The notes: generated by a model not told the origin, from the letters alone. DNA of 64,000 nt from an uncultured bacterium (GCA_905215935.1 CAJMRY010000006.1:31366-95365); one strand, 5' to 3'; counted from the first letter of the stretch, positions 1 through 10,106 are shown. A program made the numbers and translations.

Positions 1-1113
1 GTAAAAGGTTCTCTTGTATTAGTTGGTGGTGAGCCACGGAATTGGAAAATCTACATTGATATTACAATTGTGCGATAAAATGCAAGGTGAGCGGAAAAGT
101 ACTTTATGTATCAGGAGAAGAGTCTGCAGAACAAATAAAAATTCGTGCAGATAGATTAAAAATTAATAATGATGATATTTTATTTTTAGGAGAAACAGAT
201 ATAGATATAATACAAGAGCAAATACTTTCTATAAATCCAAAACTTGTTATTATAGATTCTATACAAACAATGTATTCTGATGAAATAACTTCTGCAGCAG
301 GTACTGTAAGCCAGGTAAGAGAGATTACAGCAAGGATAATGAAAATATGCAAAACAAATCAAATAACAACAATTATTATAGGACATGTTACTAAAGAAGG
401 TAATATTGCAGGTCCTAGAGTTTTAGAACATATGGTAGATACAGTATTATACATAGAAGGTGAAAGATATTTTTCATATAGAATTTTAAGAGGTGTAAAG
501 AATAGATTTGGGTCAACTAATGAAGTTGGAATGTTTGAAATGCAAAATGAGGGAATGATTGAAATAACAAATCCTTCATCAATTCTTATTTCTGATAGTG
601 ATGATAATCCTCCAGGTTCTGTAATTGTTGCAAGTATGGAAGGTACAAGACCACTTTTAATAGAACTTCAAGCATTGACTTCTCATACTGTTTTCGGACT
701 TCCAAGAAGAACTGCAAATGGAATTGATTACAATCGTTTAACATTACTTATGGCTGTACTTGAAAAAAAAGCAGGAATAAATCTTTCAAGCCAAGATGTG
801 TATTTAAATGTAGTGAGTGGAATAAAAATATCTGAACCAGCAATAGACTTAGGAGTTTTAGTATGTGTTGCTTCAAGTTATAAAAATATTAGCATACCAA
901 AAGATCTATTAGTTATAGGAGAGGTTCGGATTAACAGGAGAGGTAAGAGCAGTAAATTTTATCGATAAAAGACTAAAAGAAGCAGAAAAACTCGGATTTA
1001 AAACTTGTTTAATTCCAGAAAATAACAAGAAACTATTGAAAGAAAGTTATAAATTAGATATAATAGGCATGAAAAATATAAATGATGCAATGAAAAAGTT
1101 AGGATTAAAATAA
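1..1113 (+). CDS. radA: DNA repair protein RadA/Sms (5' partial, three +1 recoding sites)
   Basis: RadA is a RecA-like branch-migration ATPase of recombinational repair. The N-terminal zinc finger and roughly the first 80 residues lie before the window. Visible are the Walker A region (GEPGIGKST, bases 31-55), the RadA signature KNRFG near base 500, and the C-terminal Lon-like domain (RPLLIELQ, GLPRRTANG) ending in GEVGLTGEVR. The frame is continuous only if one C is skipped at bases 37, 92 and 927, each directly before a GGA glycine codon; the tail then reads to the TAA at 1111-1113. Without the shifts the protein stops near base 966 and loses its conserved end. The first site falls inside the ATP-binding loop, so an unshifted product could not work. 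Identity is very secure; the recoding is inferred from family conservation. Confidence 0.95.
37..39 (+). other. +1 recoding site (CGG) in radA, site 1
   Basis: Context gag cca C gga att gga. Dropping the C gives GEPGIGK, the RadA Walker A loop; the zero frame gives GEPRNWK. Confidence 0.85.
92..94 (+). other. +1 recoding site (CGG) in radA, site 2
   Basis: Context ggt gag C gga aaa gta. Dropping the C gives EGKVLYVSGEE, a conserved RadA strand following Walker A. Confidence 0.85.
927..929 (+). other. +1 recoding site (CGG) in radA, site 3
   Basis: Context gag gtt C gga tta aca. Dropping the C gives GEVGLTGEVRAVNFID, the conserved Lon-like domain motif of RadA. The zero frame runs out at a stop near 966. 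Confidence 0.9.
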
Positions 1114-1128
1114 AAAAGTGTCAAAAAA

Positions 1129-1231
1129 GTTGCCAAAAGGGACGGAGCATATTGACAATTTTTTATTAGAGTATACGTTTTTATTTATATTAAATAAAAA
1201 ATTGCCAATATGCTCCGTCCCTTTTGGCAAC
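1129..1231. repeat. Palindromic MITE/REP-like element
   Basis: Two 31-base arms (1129-1159 and 1201-1231) are inverted copies with one mismatch, around a 41-base AT-rich loop. The arms contain the core gggacggagcat and its complement. Partial direct repeats of ttttggcaactt follow to about 1260. A degenerate single arm occurs again at 17778-17807. It lies between radA and disA and would form a long hairpin in RNA. The family is not identified. Confidence 0.75.
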
Positions 1232-1290
1232 TTTTGGCAACTTCCCTTTTGGCACTTTTGGGGCATCGGGGTAAAGAGGAGTGGGTTAGT

Positions 1291-2368
1291 TTGGTATTCA
1301 AAAAGGAAGATTCAATTACAGATGTACTAAAGCTAATTGCACCAGGTACAGCAATAAGAGAGGGATTGGAAAATATTCTTAAAGCTAAAACTGGAGCACT
1401 TATTGTTATTGGAGATTCAAAAGAAGTTTTAGACCTTGTAGATGGAGGATTTCGTCTAGATATAGAATATAGCTCATCTAGACTGTATGAACTCGCAAAA
1501 ATGGATGGTTCTATTATACTAAGTAAAGATTTTAAAAGAATTTTATTTGCTAATGCACAATTAATACCTTCTTCAGCAATCCCAACAAATGAAACTGGGA
1601 CAAGACATAGAACAGCAGAACGTACAGCAAAACAATCTGGTGAGTTAGTTATAAGTATATCTCAAAGAAGAAATGTTATTACTATATTTAAGGGGAATGC
1701 TAGATATGCTTTAGAAGACACTTCTAAAGTAAGTGCAAAAGCTAATCAAGCTCTTCAGACTGTTGAGAAATATAAAAAAGTTTTTGATAGTAAATTAAGT
1801 TTACTAAATGAATATGAATTTAATGATATTGTTACACTAGAGAATGTTATTATAGCAATTCAAAGAGCTGAAATGGTAATGAAAATTGTAGATGAAGTTC
1901 AAAGAGCAATTTACGAACTAGGAGTTGAAGGAAGACTTCTTGAAATGCAATTAGAAGAATTAGTAGGTGATTTAGAAGAAGAGGAATTATTAATAATAAA
2001 AGATTACATTGCTAGTGGTAAAAAGAAAACTTCAGAAAAAATATTAAAAGAAATACAAGAGTTGTCACATGATGAATTAATGAGACCAGGATTAATTGCA
2101 AAACTACTTGGTTATGAAGATTTTGATAATTATGATGAAGTTCGGTGTATATACAAAAGGATATAGAATCTTAAATAAAATACCAAGAATGCCAAGTAAT
2201 ATAGTAGAAAACTTAGTTAAATCTTTTAAATCTTTTCAGCATATACTTGATGCAGATATACCAAAATTAGATGAAGTAGAAGGTATAGGTGAAGTAAGAG
2301 CAAGAACAATAAAACAATCTTTAAAAAGAATGCAAGAACAGTTTGTTTTTGATAATTTAATGTTATAA
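1291..2368 (+). CDS. disA: Diadenylate cyclase DisA (one +1 recoding site)
   Basis: DisA scans DNA and makes c-di-AMP from two ATP. The TTG at 1291 is chosen because AAGAGGAG lies about 9 bases upstream and the conserved sequence begins just after it; the longer frame from 1210 lies in the palindromic repeat. The DAC domain shows KMDGS (usual motif DGA) and RHRTAER. The C-terminal helix-hairpin-helix shows EGIGEVRARTIKQ. The frame changes at 2143: gaa gtt C ggt gta tat. With the C skipped the protein is 358 residues, close to the 360 of B. subtilis DisA. Without it the protein ends at 2166 and lacks the DNA-binding tail. The radA-disA neighbourhood is the usual one in Bacillota. Confidence 0.95.
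2143..2145 (+). other. +1 recoding site (CGG) in disA
   Basis: Context gaa gtt C ggt gta tat. Skipping the C joins the linker to GYRILNKIPR, the conserved start of the DisA C-terminal domain. Confidence 0.9.
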
Positions 2369-2492
2369 TAGGTATTATAATAAAAAATTCTAATAAAAAA
2401 AGTTTTTTAATAGTAGTAGATGTAAGAAAGTATTCATTTATTACTATAAAAATATATTATACAAAAAAGATAAAAGAATTGGAGGAAAAACG

Positions 2493-3392
2493 ATGGGAAA
2501 AGGAAAAAACGTAATAATGGGAATAGCTATACTAATAGTTATTGTATTAATTGGAGTAGTAGGAGTAGGTATATTTAAAAATGCTACAATGGAAGTAAAA
2601 AATCCTATAGCAACAATGGAAATTGAAGGATATGGTACAGTGAAAATAGAATTATATCCAGACCAAGCACCAAATACTGTTGCAAACTTTATTAAACTTG
2701 CAGAAAGAGGATTTTATAAAGATTTAACATTTCATAGAACAATACCAGATTTCATGATTCAAGGTGGAGATAAAAATGGAGATGGAACAGGAGCCCCTAC
2801 TTTAAAAGATTTAAAAGGTGAAGGTGCAGAAGAAAAAGAATATGGAATAAAAGGTGAATTTTTAGCAAATAATTATGAAAATACTCTAAAACATACAAAA
2901 GGTGTTATATCTATGGCGAGATCAGATTATAGTAGTATGGGATTAACTGAGCAAGGTTATAACTCAGCAGGTTCTCAATTTTTTATTATGACATCTGATA
3001 ATTCATCATTAGATGGATTATATGCAGCTTTTGGAAAAGTAATTGAAGGATATGATATTATTGAAAAAATTTCAAATGTAGAAGTTACATATAGAAGTTC
3101 AGAATTAGGAGAAGGTGAAGAAGCTCCAAAAGATGAACAAGGAAATCAGCTTTCATCAGATATGCCAAAAAATAAACCTGTAATAAAAAGTTTAACAGTA
3201 GATACATTTGGTGTAGATTATGGAGAACCAGAAACAGTAGATGCTTTTGATTATCAAAGTTATTTAAGTCAGATGTATGGATTAGGAGATAATGCAAGTT
3301 CAACAATAACACCAGAAGAAAATACTGAAGGCAATGTTGAAGATAACTCAGAAGAAGCTACACGTGATACTGATAATAGTAAGAATGAGTAA
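2493..3392 (+). CDS. Membrane-anchored cyclophilin-type peptidyl-prolyl isomerase
   Basis: It is expected to catalyse proline cis-trans isomerisation in extracytoplasmic proteins. Residues about 7-30 form one hydrophobic segment without a lipobox cysteine, so it is probably an N-terminal anchor with the enzyme outside. The cyclophilin domain follows (about residues 40-215), with the catalytic FHRTIPDFMIQGGD block and GSQFFIM. The last 80 residues are acidic and look disordered. ATG follows GGAGGAAAAACG. It appears to be a single-gene unit with a weak hairpin downstream. Confidence 0.9.
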   Translation: MGKGKNVIMGIAILIVIVLIGVVGVGIFKNATMEVKNPIATMEIEGYGTVKIELYPDQAPNTVANFIKLAERGFYKDLTFHRTIPDFMIQGGDKNGDGTGAPTLKDLKGEGAEEKEYGIKGEFLANNYENTLKHTKGVISMARSDYSSMGLTEQGYNSAGSQFFIMTSDNSSLDGLYAAFGKVIEGYDIIEKISNVEVTYRSSELGEGEEAPKDEQGNQLSSDMPKNKPVIKSLTVDTFGVDYGEPETVDAFDYQSYLSQMYGLGDNASSTITPEENTEGNVEDNSEEATRDTDNSKNE

Positions 3393-3483
3393 TATTAAAA
3401 AATAATACAGAATTTATAGAAAAGTAAAGTGTTTATTTACTTGGAAAATGGAATTGTGTATATGATACAAAATGGTTAGGGGC

Positions 3484-3524
3484 GAAGTTGTATGAAAATA
3501 TAACTAGCTTCTTTTTTATTAAAA
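3484..3524 (+). terminator. Probable terminator of the cyclophilin gene
   Basis: An imperfect hairpin (gaagttgtat ... atataactagcttc) is followed directly by a T-run (ttttttatt). The remaining bases of the 3393-3706 gap show no gene. Confidence 0.5.
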
Positions 3525-3706
3525 ATGCTATTAATATTTTAATCAGCTCTATTGGATATGAAAATGTTGCAATACAAAAAGTGTGATGTTATAATTCAAA
3601 TATAAATGAAATAGAAATATACAAGCATTTACTATTATGTGAATAATATATTGCGAGAAAAACAAAACATAAAAAAAGTATCTGATGATTTAAAGGAGTT
3701 AAGCTA

Positions 3707-4177
3707 ATGATAAAAGTATTGTTTGTATGCCTAGGAAATATTTGTAGATCACCAATGGCAGAGTTTATTTTTAAAGATATGGTGGATAAAAAAGGAATAT
3801 CACAGAAGTTTTATATAGATTCAGCAGCAACTAGCAATTATAACGAAATTGAAAGGGCTGGTATATATGGGGAAGCTAAAAACATGTTAAAAGAAATGAA
3901 GATTCCATTTACTGAACATATATCAAGACAAATTAGAAAAGACGATTATGATAAATTCGATTATATTTTAGGAATGGAAGAAAAAAATTTAGCCAATATA
4001 TTAAGAATTGTTGGAGATGACAAAGATAATAAAGTTTTTAAATTATTAGACTTTACTGAAAAGCCACGAGATATAACAGATCCATGGTACAGTAGGGATT
4101 TTTATTCAACATATTATGATATTATATATGGTTGTGAAAAGTTCCTAGAATATATTGATAACAAAAGTAAAAAGTAA
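3707..4177 (+). CDS. Low-molecular-weight protein tyrosine phosphatase
   Basis: A cytoplasmic cysteine phosphatase acting on phosphotyrosine. The P-loop C-X5-R is at residues 8-14 (CLGNICR) and the catalytic acid lies in DPW near residue 126. Its 156 residues match the family. ATG follows AAAGGAGTTAAGCTA. The substrate is unknown. It ends 26 bases before the next gene and may be cotranscribed with it. Confidence 0.92.
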   Translation: MIKVLFVCLGNICRSPMAEFIFKDMVDKKGISQKFYIDSAATSNYNEIERAGIYGEAKNMLKEMKIPFTEHISRQIRKDDYDKFDYILGMEEKNLANILRIVGDDKDNKVFKLLDFTEKPRDITDPWYSRDFYSTYYDIIYGCEKFLEYIDNKSKK

Positions 4178-4203
4178 AATGTCAAAACTTTGGAGGAAAT
4201 GAT

Positions 4204-5127
4204 ATGTGTGATACAATTGGGAAAATTGGAAGGAAAAATAGATATTCAATATTTGCAAAAAATAGTGATAGGCAATATGATGAACCACAAGTAATGGTAT
4301 TTATAGATGCAAAAGAAAACAACAAAGATAAAAAATTAAAAACTACATATATTGAAATTGAAAATGTAAAAACTACACATGCTATACTAATATCAAAGCC
4401 AACTTGGACGTGGGGGGCTGAAATGGGAATTAATGATTGTGGTGTTTGTATAGGAAATGAAGCGGTGAGCACAAAAACATCTAAGGAAAATAAAGAAGCG
4501 TTAATAGGAATGGATTTAGTAAGATTAGGACTCGAAAGATCTTCATCTGCTAGAGAAGCTGTAGATAAAATAATTGAATTACTAGAAAGATATGGACAGG
4601 GAGGTAATTGCGGTTATACTAGAGAATCATATTATGATAATTCATTTTTAATTATGGACAGAAAAGAATTATATGTTTTAGAAACTGTTGGTAAAAATTA
4701 TGCTGTAAAAAATAAAAAAATGTATAGCATATCAAATTGTTTATCAATAAAAAATGCAGATATATATAATGATGTAAAAAATTTTAAGAAAAAATATACA
4801 GATAAACCTCATAAAAGTGGTAATTATAGAAGGAAAACAACATATAAAAAGCTACTATTTGCAAAAGATAAAGAAGATTTCTATAGAATTATGCGTACAC
4901 ATTCTAAAAATAGTGGCGAAAATAGCATTTGTATGCATGGAGAATATGAGACTGCAAATTCAATGGTTGTTGTATTAAAAGATAAGCCGGAAATATATTT
5001 TACTGCATGTCCAAATCCTTGTAAATCCGAATATAAAAAATATACATTTGGAGAAGCAATAGTATATCCTATTGTAGATGAAGAAAATCAAGATAATTGC
5101 GAATTCTGGAAAAGTAAGAGATATTAA
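4204..5127 (+). CDS. C69-family peptidase (secernin/dipeptidase-like)
   Basis: N-terminal-nucleophile hydrolase of the C69 group. The protein starts M-C-D-T, so Cys2 can become the N-terminal nucleophile once Met is removed, as in this family. The NSDR motif at about residues 19-22 and the later NEAVST block also fit. ATG follows TTGGAGGAAATG. Physiological substrate unknown; dipeptidase or amide hydrolase activity is inferred from the family only. The bidirectional hairpin at 5215 lies downstream. Confidence 0.82.
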   Translation: MCDTIGKIGRKNRYSIFAKNSDRQYDEPQVMVFIDAKENNKDKKLKTTYIEIENVKTTHAILISKPTWTWGAEMGINDCGVCIGNEAVSTKTSKENKEALIGMDLVRLGLERSSSAREAVDKIIELLERYGQGGNCGYTRESYYDNSFLIMDRKELYVLETVGKNYAVKNKKMYSISNCLSIKNADIYNDVKNFKKKYTDKPHKSGNYRRKTTYKKLLFAKDKEDFYRIMRTHSKNSGENSICMHGEYETANSMVVVLKDKPEIYFTACPNPCKSEYKKYTFGEAIVYPIVDEENQDNCEFWKSKRY

Positions 5128-5214
5128 TTCTCCTACTTTTGGAGTAATAAAAGAATAAATCGCAATTTTATTAAAGAAAATCTGTTCTCGATTACAATAT
5201 TAATTAACTAGTAA

Positions 5215-5248
5215 ACTAAAAAAGAATGGAGTACCATTCTTTTTTAGT
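5215..5248. terminator. Bidirectional terminator
   Basis: Perfect 15-base-pair hairpin (actaaaaaagaatgg, loop agta, then its complement). The A-run and T-run inside the arms give a U-tract in both directions, so it can serve the C69 gene (+) and mutS2 (-). Confidence 0.85.
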
Positions 5249-5268
5249 ATCTTATACTTACTTTTTCT

Positions 5269-7636
5269 CTATTTTATTTCAACAACGGTAACACCCATTT
5301 CACCTTCACCAAAGGTACCTAGTCTATAAGATTTAACATGTGGATGTGTTTTTAAAAAAGCATGAATACCGTGCCCTTAATTTACCTGTGCCTTTACCAT
5401 GAACTATGCGTATAGGAGAAATTTTGGCTAGGCTACAATCATCTAAATATTTATCAATTACAAAAACTGCTTCATCAACATTTTGACCAATAACATTAAT
5501 TTCGCTAGAAATTGTTTTAGTTTTTAGATTTATTTTTTTATTTAAGGTAATATTACTTTTGTTAATATCTTGAGTATCACTATCCACTTTTTCTATTTTA
5601 TTTATATTCATCATCATTTTAGCATTTCCAATTTGCAATTGGACTTCATTAGACTTATTTGGAAGACTTAATATAGTAGCTTTGGTATTTAAAGATTTAA
5701 CTAAAACTTTCATTCCTATTTTAATATCTTTAGGATTCAAATTACCAGATGCAGTTTCAGAAAGCTTTGGTGCATAGTTTTTTAAAGAAGAATTTAACTC
5801 ATTTCTTAAATTATTGGCTTCTTTTAAAGAATCTATAGATTCAGGTAATTCATTTAATTCTTTTATAATGTCATTTGCTTGAGATTTTGCATTTAATAAA
5901 ATCTGTCTTGCTTCTTCTTTTGCTTTTTCTACAATTTCCTTTTCTTTTTGTTTATGTATAGAAAGGTCTGTTTCTAAAGATTTTCTTAAGACTTGTACTT
6001 GATTTAAATTTTTATCTATTAATTCTTTTTCTTTCTCAATTTGTAATTTATTATCATAAATTGACTTTAATAGTTCTTCAATATTTATATGGTCATTAGT
6101 TAAAAGATTATTTGCTCTATTTAAAATATCATCTTGAAGACCTAAACGTTTACTAATTGCAAATGCGTTACTTTTTCCTGGAATTCCAACAAGTAATTTA
6201 TATGTTGGTCTTAAATTTTCGATATCAAATTCGCAAGATGCATTTTCAAAACCATCAGTTACTAATGCATAATTTTTAATTTCAGGATAGTGTGTTGTGC
6301 TAAGTGTTATAGCACCATTTTTATATAAATATTCTAATATGCTTATTGCTAGAGAGCTACCTTCGACAGGGTCTGTTCCAGAGCCTAATTCATCTAATAA
6401 AACTAAACTATTTGTATTAAAAGAATTTAATATTTCTATAATATTTAGCATATGTGAAGAAAAAGTACTTAAAGATTCCTGAATACTTTGTTCATCACCA
6501 ATAGATGCAAATATTTTATCGAAAACAAATATACTACTATTTTCGTTTGCAGGAATATGAAGACCACTTTCTGCCATTAATGTAAGAAGGCCAACAGTTT
6601 TTAATGTAACAGTTTTACCACCTGTGTTAGGACCTGTTATTATTAAAGAATTATAATCTTTACCAAGTGTAATATCTATAGGTACAACTTTAGATTTATC
6701 AATTAGTGGATGTCTTGCTTTATATAGGTTAATTAATTTATTTTCATTAATGTGTGGCTCTATTCCAGAAATATTTTTTGAATAAATCGATTTAGCAAAA
6801 ATAAAGTCTAATTCACCAATTAATAATGTATCTTCTTTAATATTTTCATAAATAGGAAACAATGACGTAGAAATGTTTTTTAATATTTTTTCTATTTCTA
6901 GGTTTTCTTCTATCTTAAGGTTTGAGATTTTAGTATTTAGTTCAAATATCGTCATAGGTTCTATAAATACTGTTGATCCACTTGAAGATATATCATGAAC
7001 GAACCCCTTTATATTATCTTTATATTCTATTTTAACAGGAATAACATATCTATCATTACGAATTGTTACTATAGATTCCATTATATATTTAGAATAGTTT
7101 GAAGAATGAATAATAGAGTTTAATTTATCCTTTACGTCTTGTTCTAATCTTTTTCTGTTACGTCTAAGAGAAGATAGGGTAGATGATGCATCATCTGAAA
7201 TAGTATTTTCATCTATAATACTTTTAAATATTACATTTTCTATTTGCGTATTTGTGTATAATAAATTAAATTTATCTAATAAAATAGGAAAACTATTTAA
7301 TTCTATTTCTTTATTATCGAAGAAATAATTTTTTAATTCTCTGGATAATTTTAATGTTTTTCCTATTTCTAATAGAGCTTTTGCAGATAAAGAATTCCCA
7401 CCTTCTAAATATTTTAGCCATAGATTAATATTGGGTAAAAAATATATTGGAGAATTACCTAATTTAGCAACTAAATTAACTGCTTCTGTTGTTTCTGCTT
7501 GCAGATGTTTTACTACTAATTTATTATTAGAAGGTTCTAAATTTAAAGATATATCTTTTCCAATATCTGTTTTACAATAATTAGATAGTATTTGTAATAT
7601 TTTATCGTATTCTAATTTATGATAACAATTTTTCAT
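5269..7636 (-). CDS. mutS2: Endonuclease MutS2 (one +1 recoding site)
   Basis: MutS2 is a MutS-like ATPase with a C-terminal Smr nuclease domain, acting in recombination control and ribosome rescue. Visible are Walker A (GPNTGGKTVTLKT), the DELGSGTDP Walker B block, a coiled-coil stretch, and the Smr start (HGKGTGKLR). The frame shifts at 5371-5369 on the minus strand (agg gca C ggt att cat). After skipping the C the Smr domain continues to the TAG at 5271-5269 and gives 788 residues, the normal length. Unshifted translation ends at 5333 with a scrambled Smr tail. The start overlaps the end of ygjV by 20 bases, so the two are probably cotranscribed and coupled. Confidence 0.95.
5369..5371 (-). 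other. +1 recoding site (CGG) in mutS2
   Basis: Minus-strand context agg gca C ggt att cat. Skipping the C restores the Smr sequence GIHAFLKTHPHV and the tail GEGEMGVTVVE. Confidence 0.92.
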
Positions 7637-8151
7637 TTTTTCTTTCTCCTTGTTTTTTATTATTATTTATTTGGATTATAGAAATAATATTTGCTACTAT
7701 ATTCATAAAATCGAAGATAGTAGATGTATATGATTTTATATATACATCATATATTAACCACATTAACATTGTAAAAATAATTAACCATTTGAATTTTACA
7801 ACATCTTTTATATTCATCAGTAAAATATATGTAACCGTACTAATTACAGGAAATAAGCCAATAACTCCTAAATTATTAAACATAATAGATAAAATAATTG
7901 AAAACAATATTAATATTATTTTTGCAATTATATTTAATTTGTTTTTATAACATAATATATTTCTTATACAACTTAAAGCATTTATTATAGCTCCAGTGAT
8001 TCCCCCTAGAATAAGGTTACTTAATACAGATAAGCCTATTTGTATGGTTTGAGCATATAAAATTTTTTTCTTTTTCTTTAAAAAACCTGAATAGACCATG
8101 ATAATTGAAGCAATTAATGCTATTATATTTCCGAATTATTATATATGACAA
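7617..8151 (-). CDS. YgjV-family membrane protein (one +1 recoding site near the N-terminus)
   Basis: Small integral membrane protein with several hydrophobic segments; the function of the YgjV family is unknown. The frame open from ATG 8099 (MVYSGFLKKKKK) lacks the usual N-terminal helix. Upstream the sequence GNIIALIASII lies in the same frame, preceded by an extra C at 8133 (ata att C gga aat). Before that, five codons lead back to a TTG at 8151 with AAGGAAG upstream. This gives a first helix YIIIGNIIALIASII as in relatives. It overlaps mutS2 by 20 bases. The TTG choice is tentative. Confidence 0.8.
8131..8133 (-). other. +1 recoding site (CGG) in ygjV
   Basis: Minus-strand context ata att C gga aat ata, five or so codons after the likely TTG start. 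It is needed to attach the first membrane helix. Confidence 0.7.
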
Positions 8152-8258
8152 TTTTTTCACTTCCTTAAACATACTAAAATCTAATAGTTAATATATTAAA
8201 ATAAGTGTTACTGGTAATTAATTATCACACAAAAATTGGAAAAAAACAAGTAAAATGC

Positions 8259-8287
8259 TTGCAATTACCAAACTTATATAGTATAAT
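8259..8287 (+). promoter_or_regulatory. Sigma-A type promoter of the rimP-infB operon
   Basis: TTGCAA at 8259-8264 and TATAAT at 8282-8287 are separated by exactly 17 bases. Transcription would start near 8294, about 70 bases before rimP. Confidence 0.75.
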
Positions 8288-8310
8288 AAACATGCTAAAT
8301 AAATTGACAA

Positions 8311-8339
8311 AAAGAGTGGGAAACAAAGGCCCACTCTTT
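8311..8339 (+). promoter_or_regulatory. Leader hairpin before rimP
   Basis: Ten-base-pair stem (aaagagtggg / cccactcttt) in the predicted 5' leader, ending 11 bases before the AGGAGG of rimP. The downstream T-tract is short, so it could be an attenuator, a protein-binding site or an mRNA stabiliser. Confidence 0.6.
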
Positions 8340-8363
8340 CATCGTAATTAAGGAGGAAATAAT

Positions 8364-8820
8364 TTGGCAAGTATAGAAGAAAAAATAGAAAACTTAATTA
8401 AAGAACCTATTAATAATTTAGGTTATGAACTATATGATGTTAATTATGTAAAAGAAGGAAAAGACTATTTTTTAAGAATATTTATAGATAATGCAAAAGG
8501 CATTGATTTAAACGATTGTGAAAAGGTAAATGATGCCATTTCAGATTTATTAGATGAAGCAAATTATATAAAAGAACAATACTTTTTAGAAGTATCTTCA
8601 CCAGGAATAGAAAGAATAATTAGAAAAGACGAACATCTAGAGCAAAATATTGGTGAAGCAATATTTATAAAATTATTTATGGCCATAAATGGAAAAAAAG
8701 AATATGTGGGTATTTTAAAAAAATATGATTCAAATATTGTAGAAATTGAAGAACAAGAATTAATACGGAATAGATAGAAAAAATATATCATTAATGAAAA
8801 AGTTTTATAATTGGGAATAA
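8364..8820 (+). CDS. rimP: Ribosome maturation factor RimP (one +1 recoding site)
   Basis: RimP assists 30S subunit maturation. The TTG at 8364 follows AAGGAGGAAATAA. The N-terminal domain (GYELYDVNYVKEG, FLRIFIDN, CEKVNDAISD) and the EVSSPGIER block are clear. At 8766 the frame shifts (tta ata C gga ata gat). Skipping the C gives the usual short ending GIDRKNISL...W-E and a total of 151 residues, near the family norm; the unshifted protein ends RNR at 8777. First gene of the classical rimP-nusA-rnpM-ylxQ-infB cluster. Confidence 0.93.
8766..8768 (+). other. +1 recoding site (CGG) in rimP
   Basis: Context tta ata C gga ata gat. The restored tail DRKNISLMKKF resembles the RimP C-terminus (family pattern I-P-x-x-x-I-x-x-x-R). 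Less conserved than other sites. Confidence 0.75.
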
Positions 8821-8906
8821 TTTATAATAAAGAAATTAATTTGAAATGAATTTAGAATTGTTTTTAATTATATTTTGATATAAAAAAGAAAGGAATGGAT
8901 TTTAAA

Positions 8907-10031
8907 ATGAAAAAAGAATCAAAAAAAGCACTAGCAATAGATAGTAAAGAATTAGTAATTGCTATGGATGAATTAGAAAAAGAGAAAGGTATAAAAAAAG
9001 ATGTTTTATTAGAATCTATAGAAGCAGCATTAGTAACAGCATATAAAAGAAATTTTGATGCAAATATAGATAATGTAAAAGTAACTATGGATGGTGAAAC
9101 AGGAGAAATCCATTTATATGCTCAAAAAGATGTAGTAGAAGAAGTAGAAAATGATAAATTACAAATTAGTTTAGAAGATGCAAAAAAAATAAGTAAAAGT
9201 TTTGAAATAGGTGATGTAGTAGATATAGAACTAGTACCAAAGAACTTTGGTAGAATAGCAGCACAAACAGCAAAACAAGTAATTATTCAAAAAATAAGAG
9301 AAGTATCTAGAGATGTGTTATTCACAGAATTTAGTGATAGAAAAGGTGAAATTGTTTCTGGAATAATTCAAAAAGCTGATGGTGGAATTGTAGTAATAGA
9401 CTTAGGAAAATTAGAAGGTGTTATGCCATTAAAAGAACAAATATCTACAGAAAATTATAAAGTAAATGATAAAATAAGAGCATATGTTTTAGACGTAGAA
9501 AGAGGAGCTAAAGGTGCTCCACAAGTTATAATTTCAAGAGCTCATGCAGATTTTGTAAGGAAACTATTTGAACTTGAAATACCAGAAATTTATGAAGGTG
9601 TTATAGAAATTAAAAGTATTTCACGTGATGCAGGAAACAGAACTAAGCTTGCAGTATATTCACCAAATGAAAATATAGATCCAGTTGGTTCTTGTGTAGG
9701 TCAAAAAGGAATTCGTATACAAAATATAATTAATGAATTAAATGGAGAAAAAATAGATGTTATAGAATGGAATGAAGATCCATCTATTTATATATCAGCA
9801 GCATTATTACCAGCACAAGTATTAGCAGTAGATATAAAAGAAGAAGAAAAATTTGCACAAGTAATTGTTCCAGATGATCAATTATCATTAGCAATAGGAA
9901 AATCTGGTCAAAATGCAAGACTTGCAGCTAAATTAACTAATTGGAAAATTGATATAAAAAGTGAATCTCAATTTAGAAAAATGATTGAAGAAATGCAAAA
10001 TGAACAAGATTCAGAAGATAGTGAAAATTAA
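8907..10031 (+). CDS. nusA: Transcription termination/antitermination factor NusA
   Basis: NusA binds RNA polymerase and nascent RNA and controls pausing, termination and antitermination. Domains in order: N-terminal polymerase-binding domain, S1 domain (about residues 130-200, FSDRKGEIVSGIIQ), KH1 and KH2 (DPVGSCVGQKGIR; LAIGKSGQNARLAAKLTNWKIDI). Start ATG 8907 is preferred because the AAAGGA box touches the alternative ATG at 8895. The acidic tail is short, as in Bacillota. No CGG codon occurs in it. Confidence 0.95.
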   Translation: MKKESKKALAIDSKELVIAMDELEKEKGIKKDVLLESIEAALVTAYKRNFDANIDNVKVTMDGETGEIHLYAQKDVVEEVENDKLQISLEDAKKISKSFEIGDVVDIELVPKNFGRIAAQTAKQVIIQKIREVSRDVLFTEFSDRKGEIVSGIIQKADGGIVVIDLGKLEGVMPLKEQISTENYKVNDKIRAYVLDVERGAKGAPQVIISRAHADFVRKLFELEIPEIYEGVIEIKSISRDAGNRTKLAVYSPNENIDPVGSCVGQKGIRIQNIINELNGEKIDVIEWNEDPSIYISAALLPAQVLAVDIKEEEKFAQVIVPDDQLSLAIGKSGQNARLAAKLTNWKIDIKSESQFRKMIEEMQNEQDSEDSEN

Positions 10032-10106
10032 AACATTATTAATAGTTAATAAAAAACATGTAAATAAAGAAAATGTAATACAATAGAAGTAAAGGAGTGA
10101 ACTATT

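Noticed and set aside
1118..1330. Open frame over the palindromic repeat
   Set aside because: It is made by the inverted repeat itself, has no family resemblance and no good ribosome binding site.
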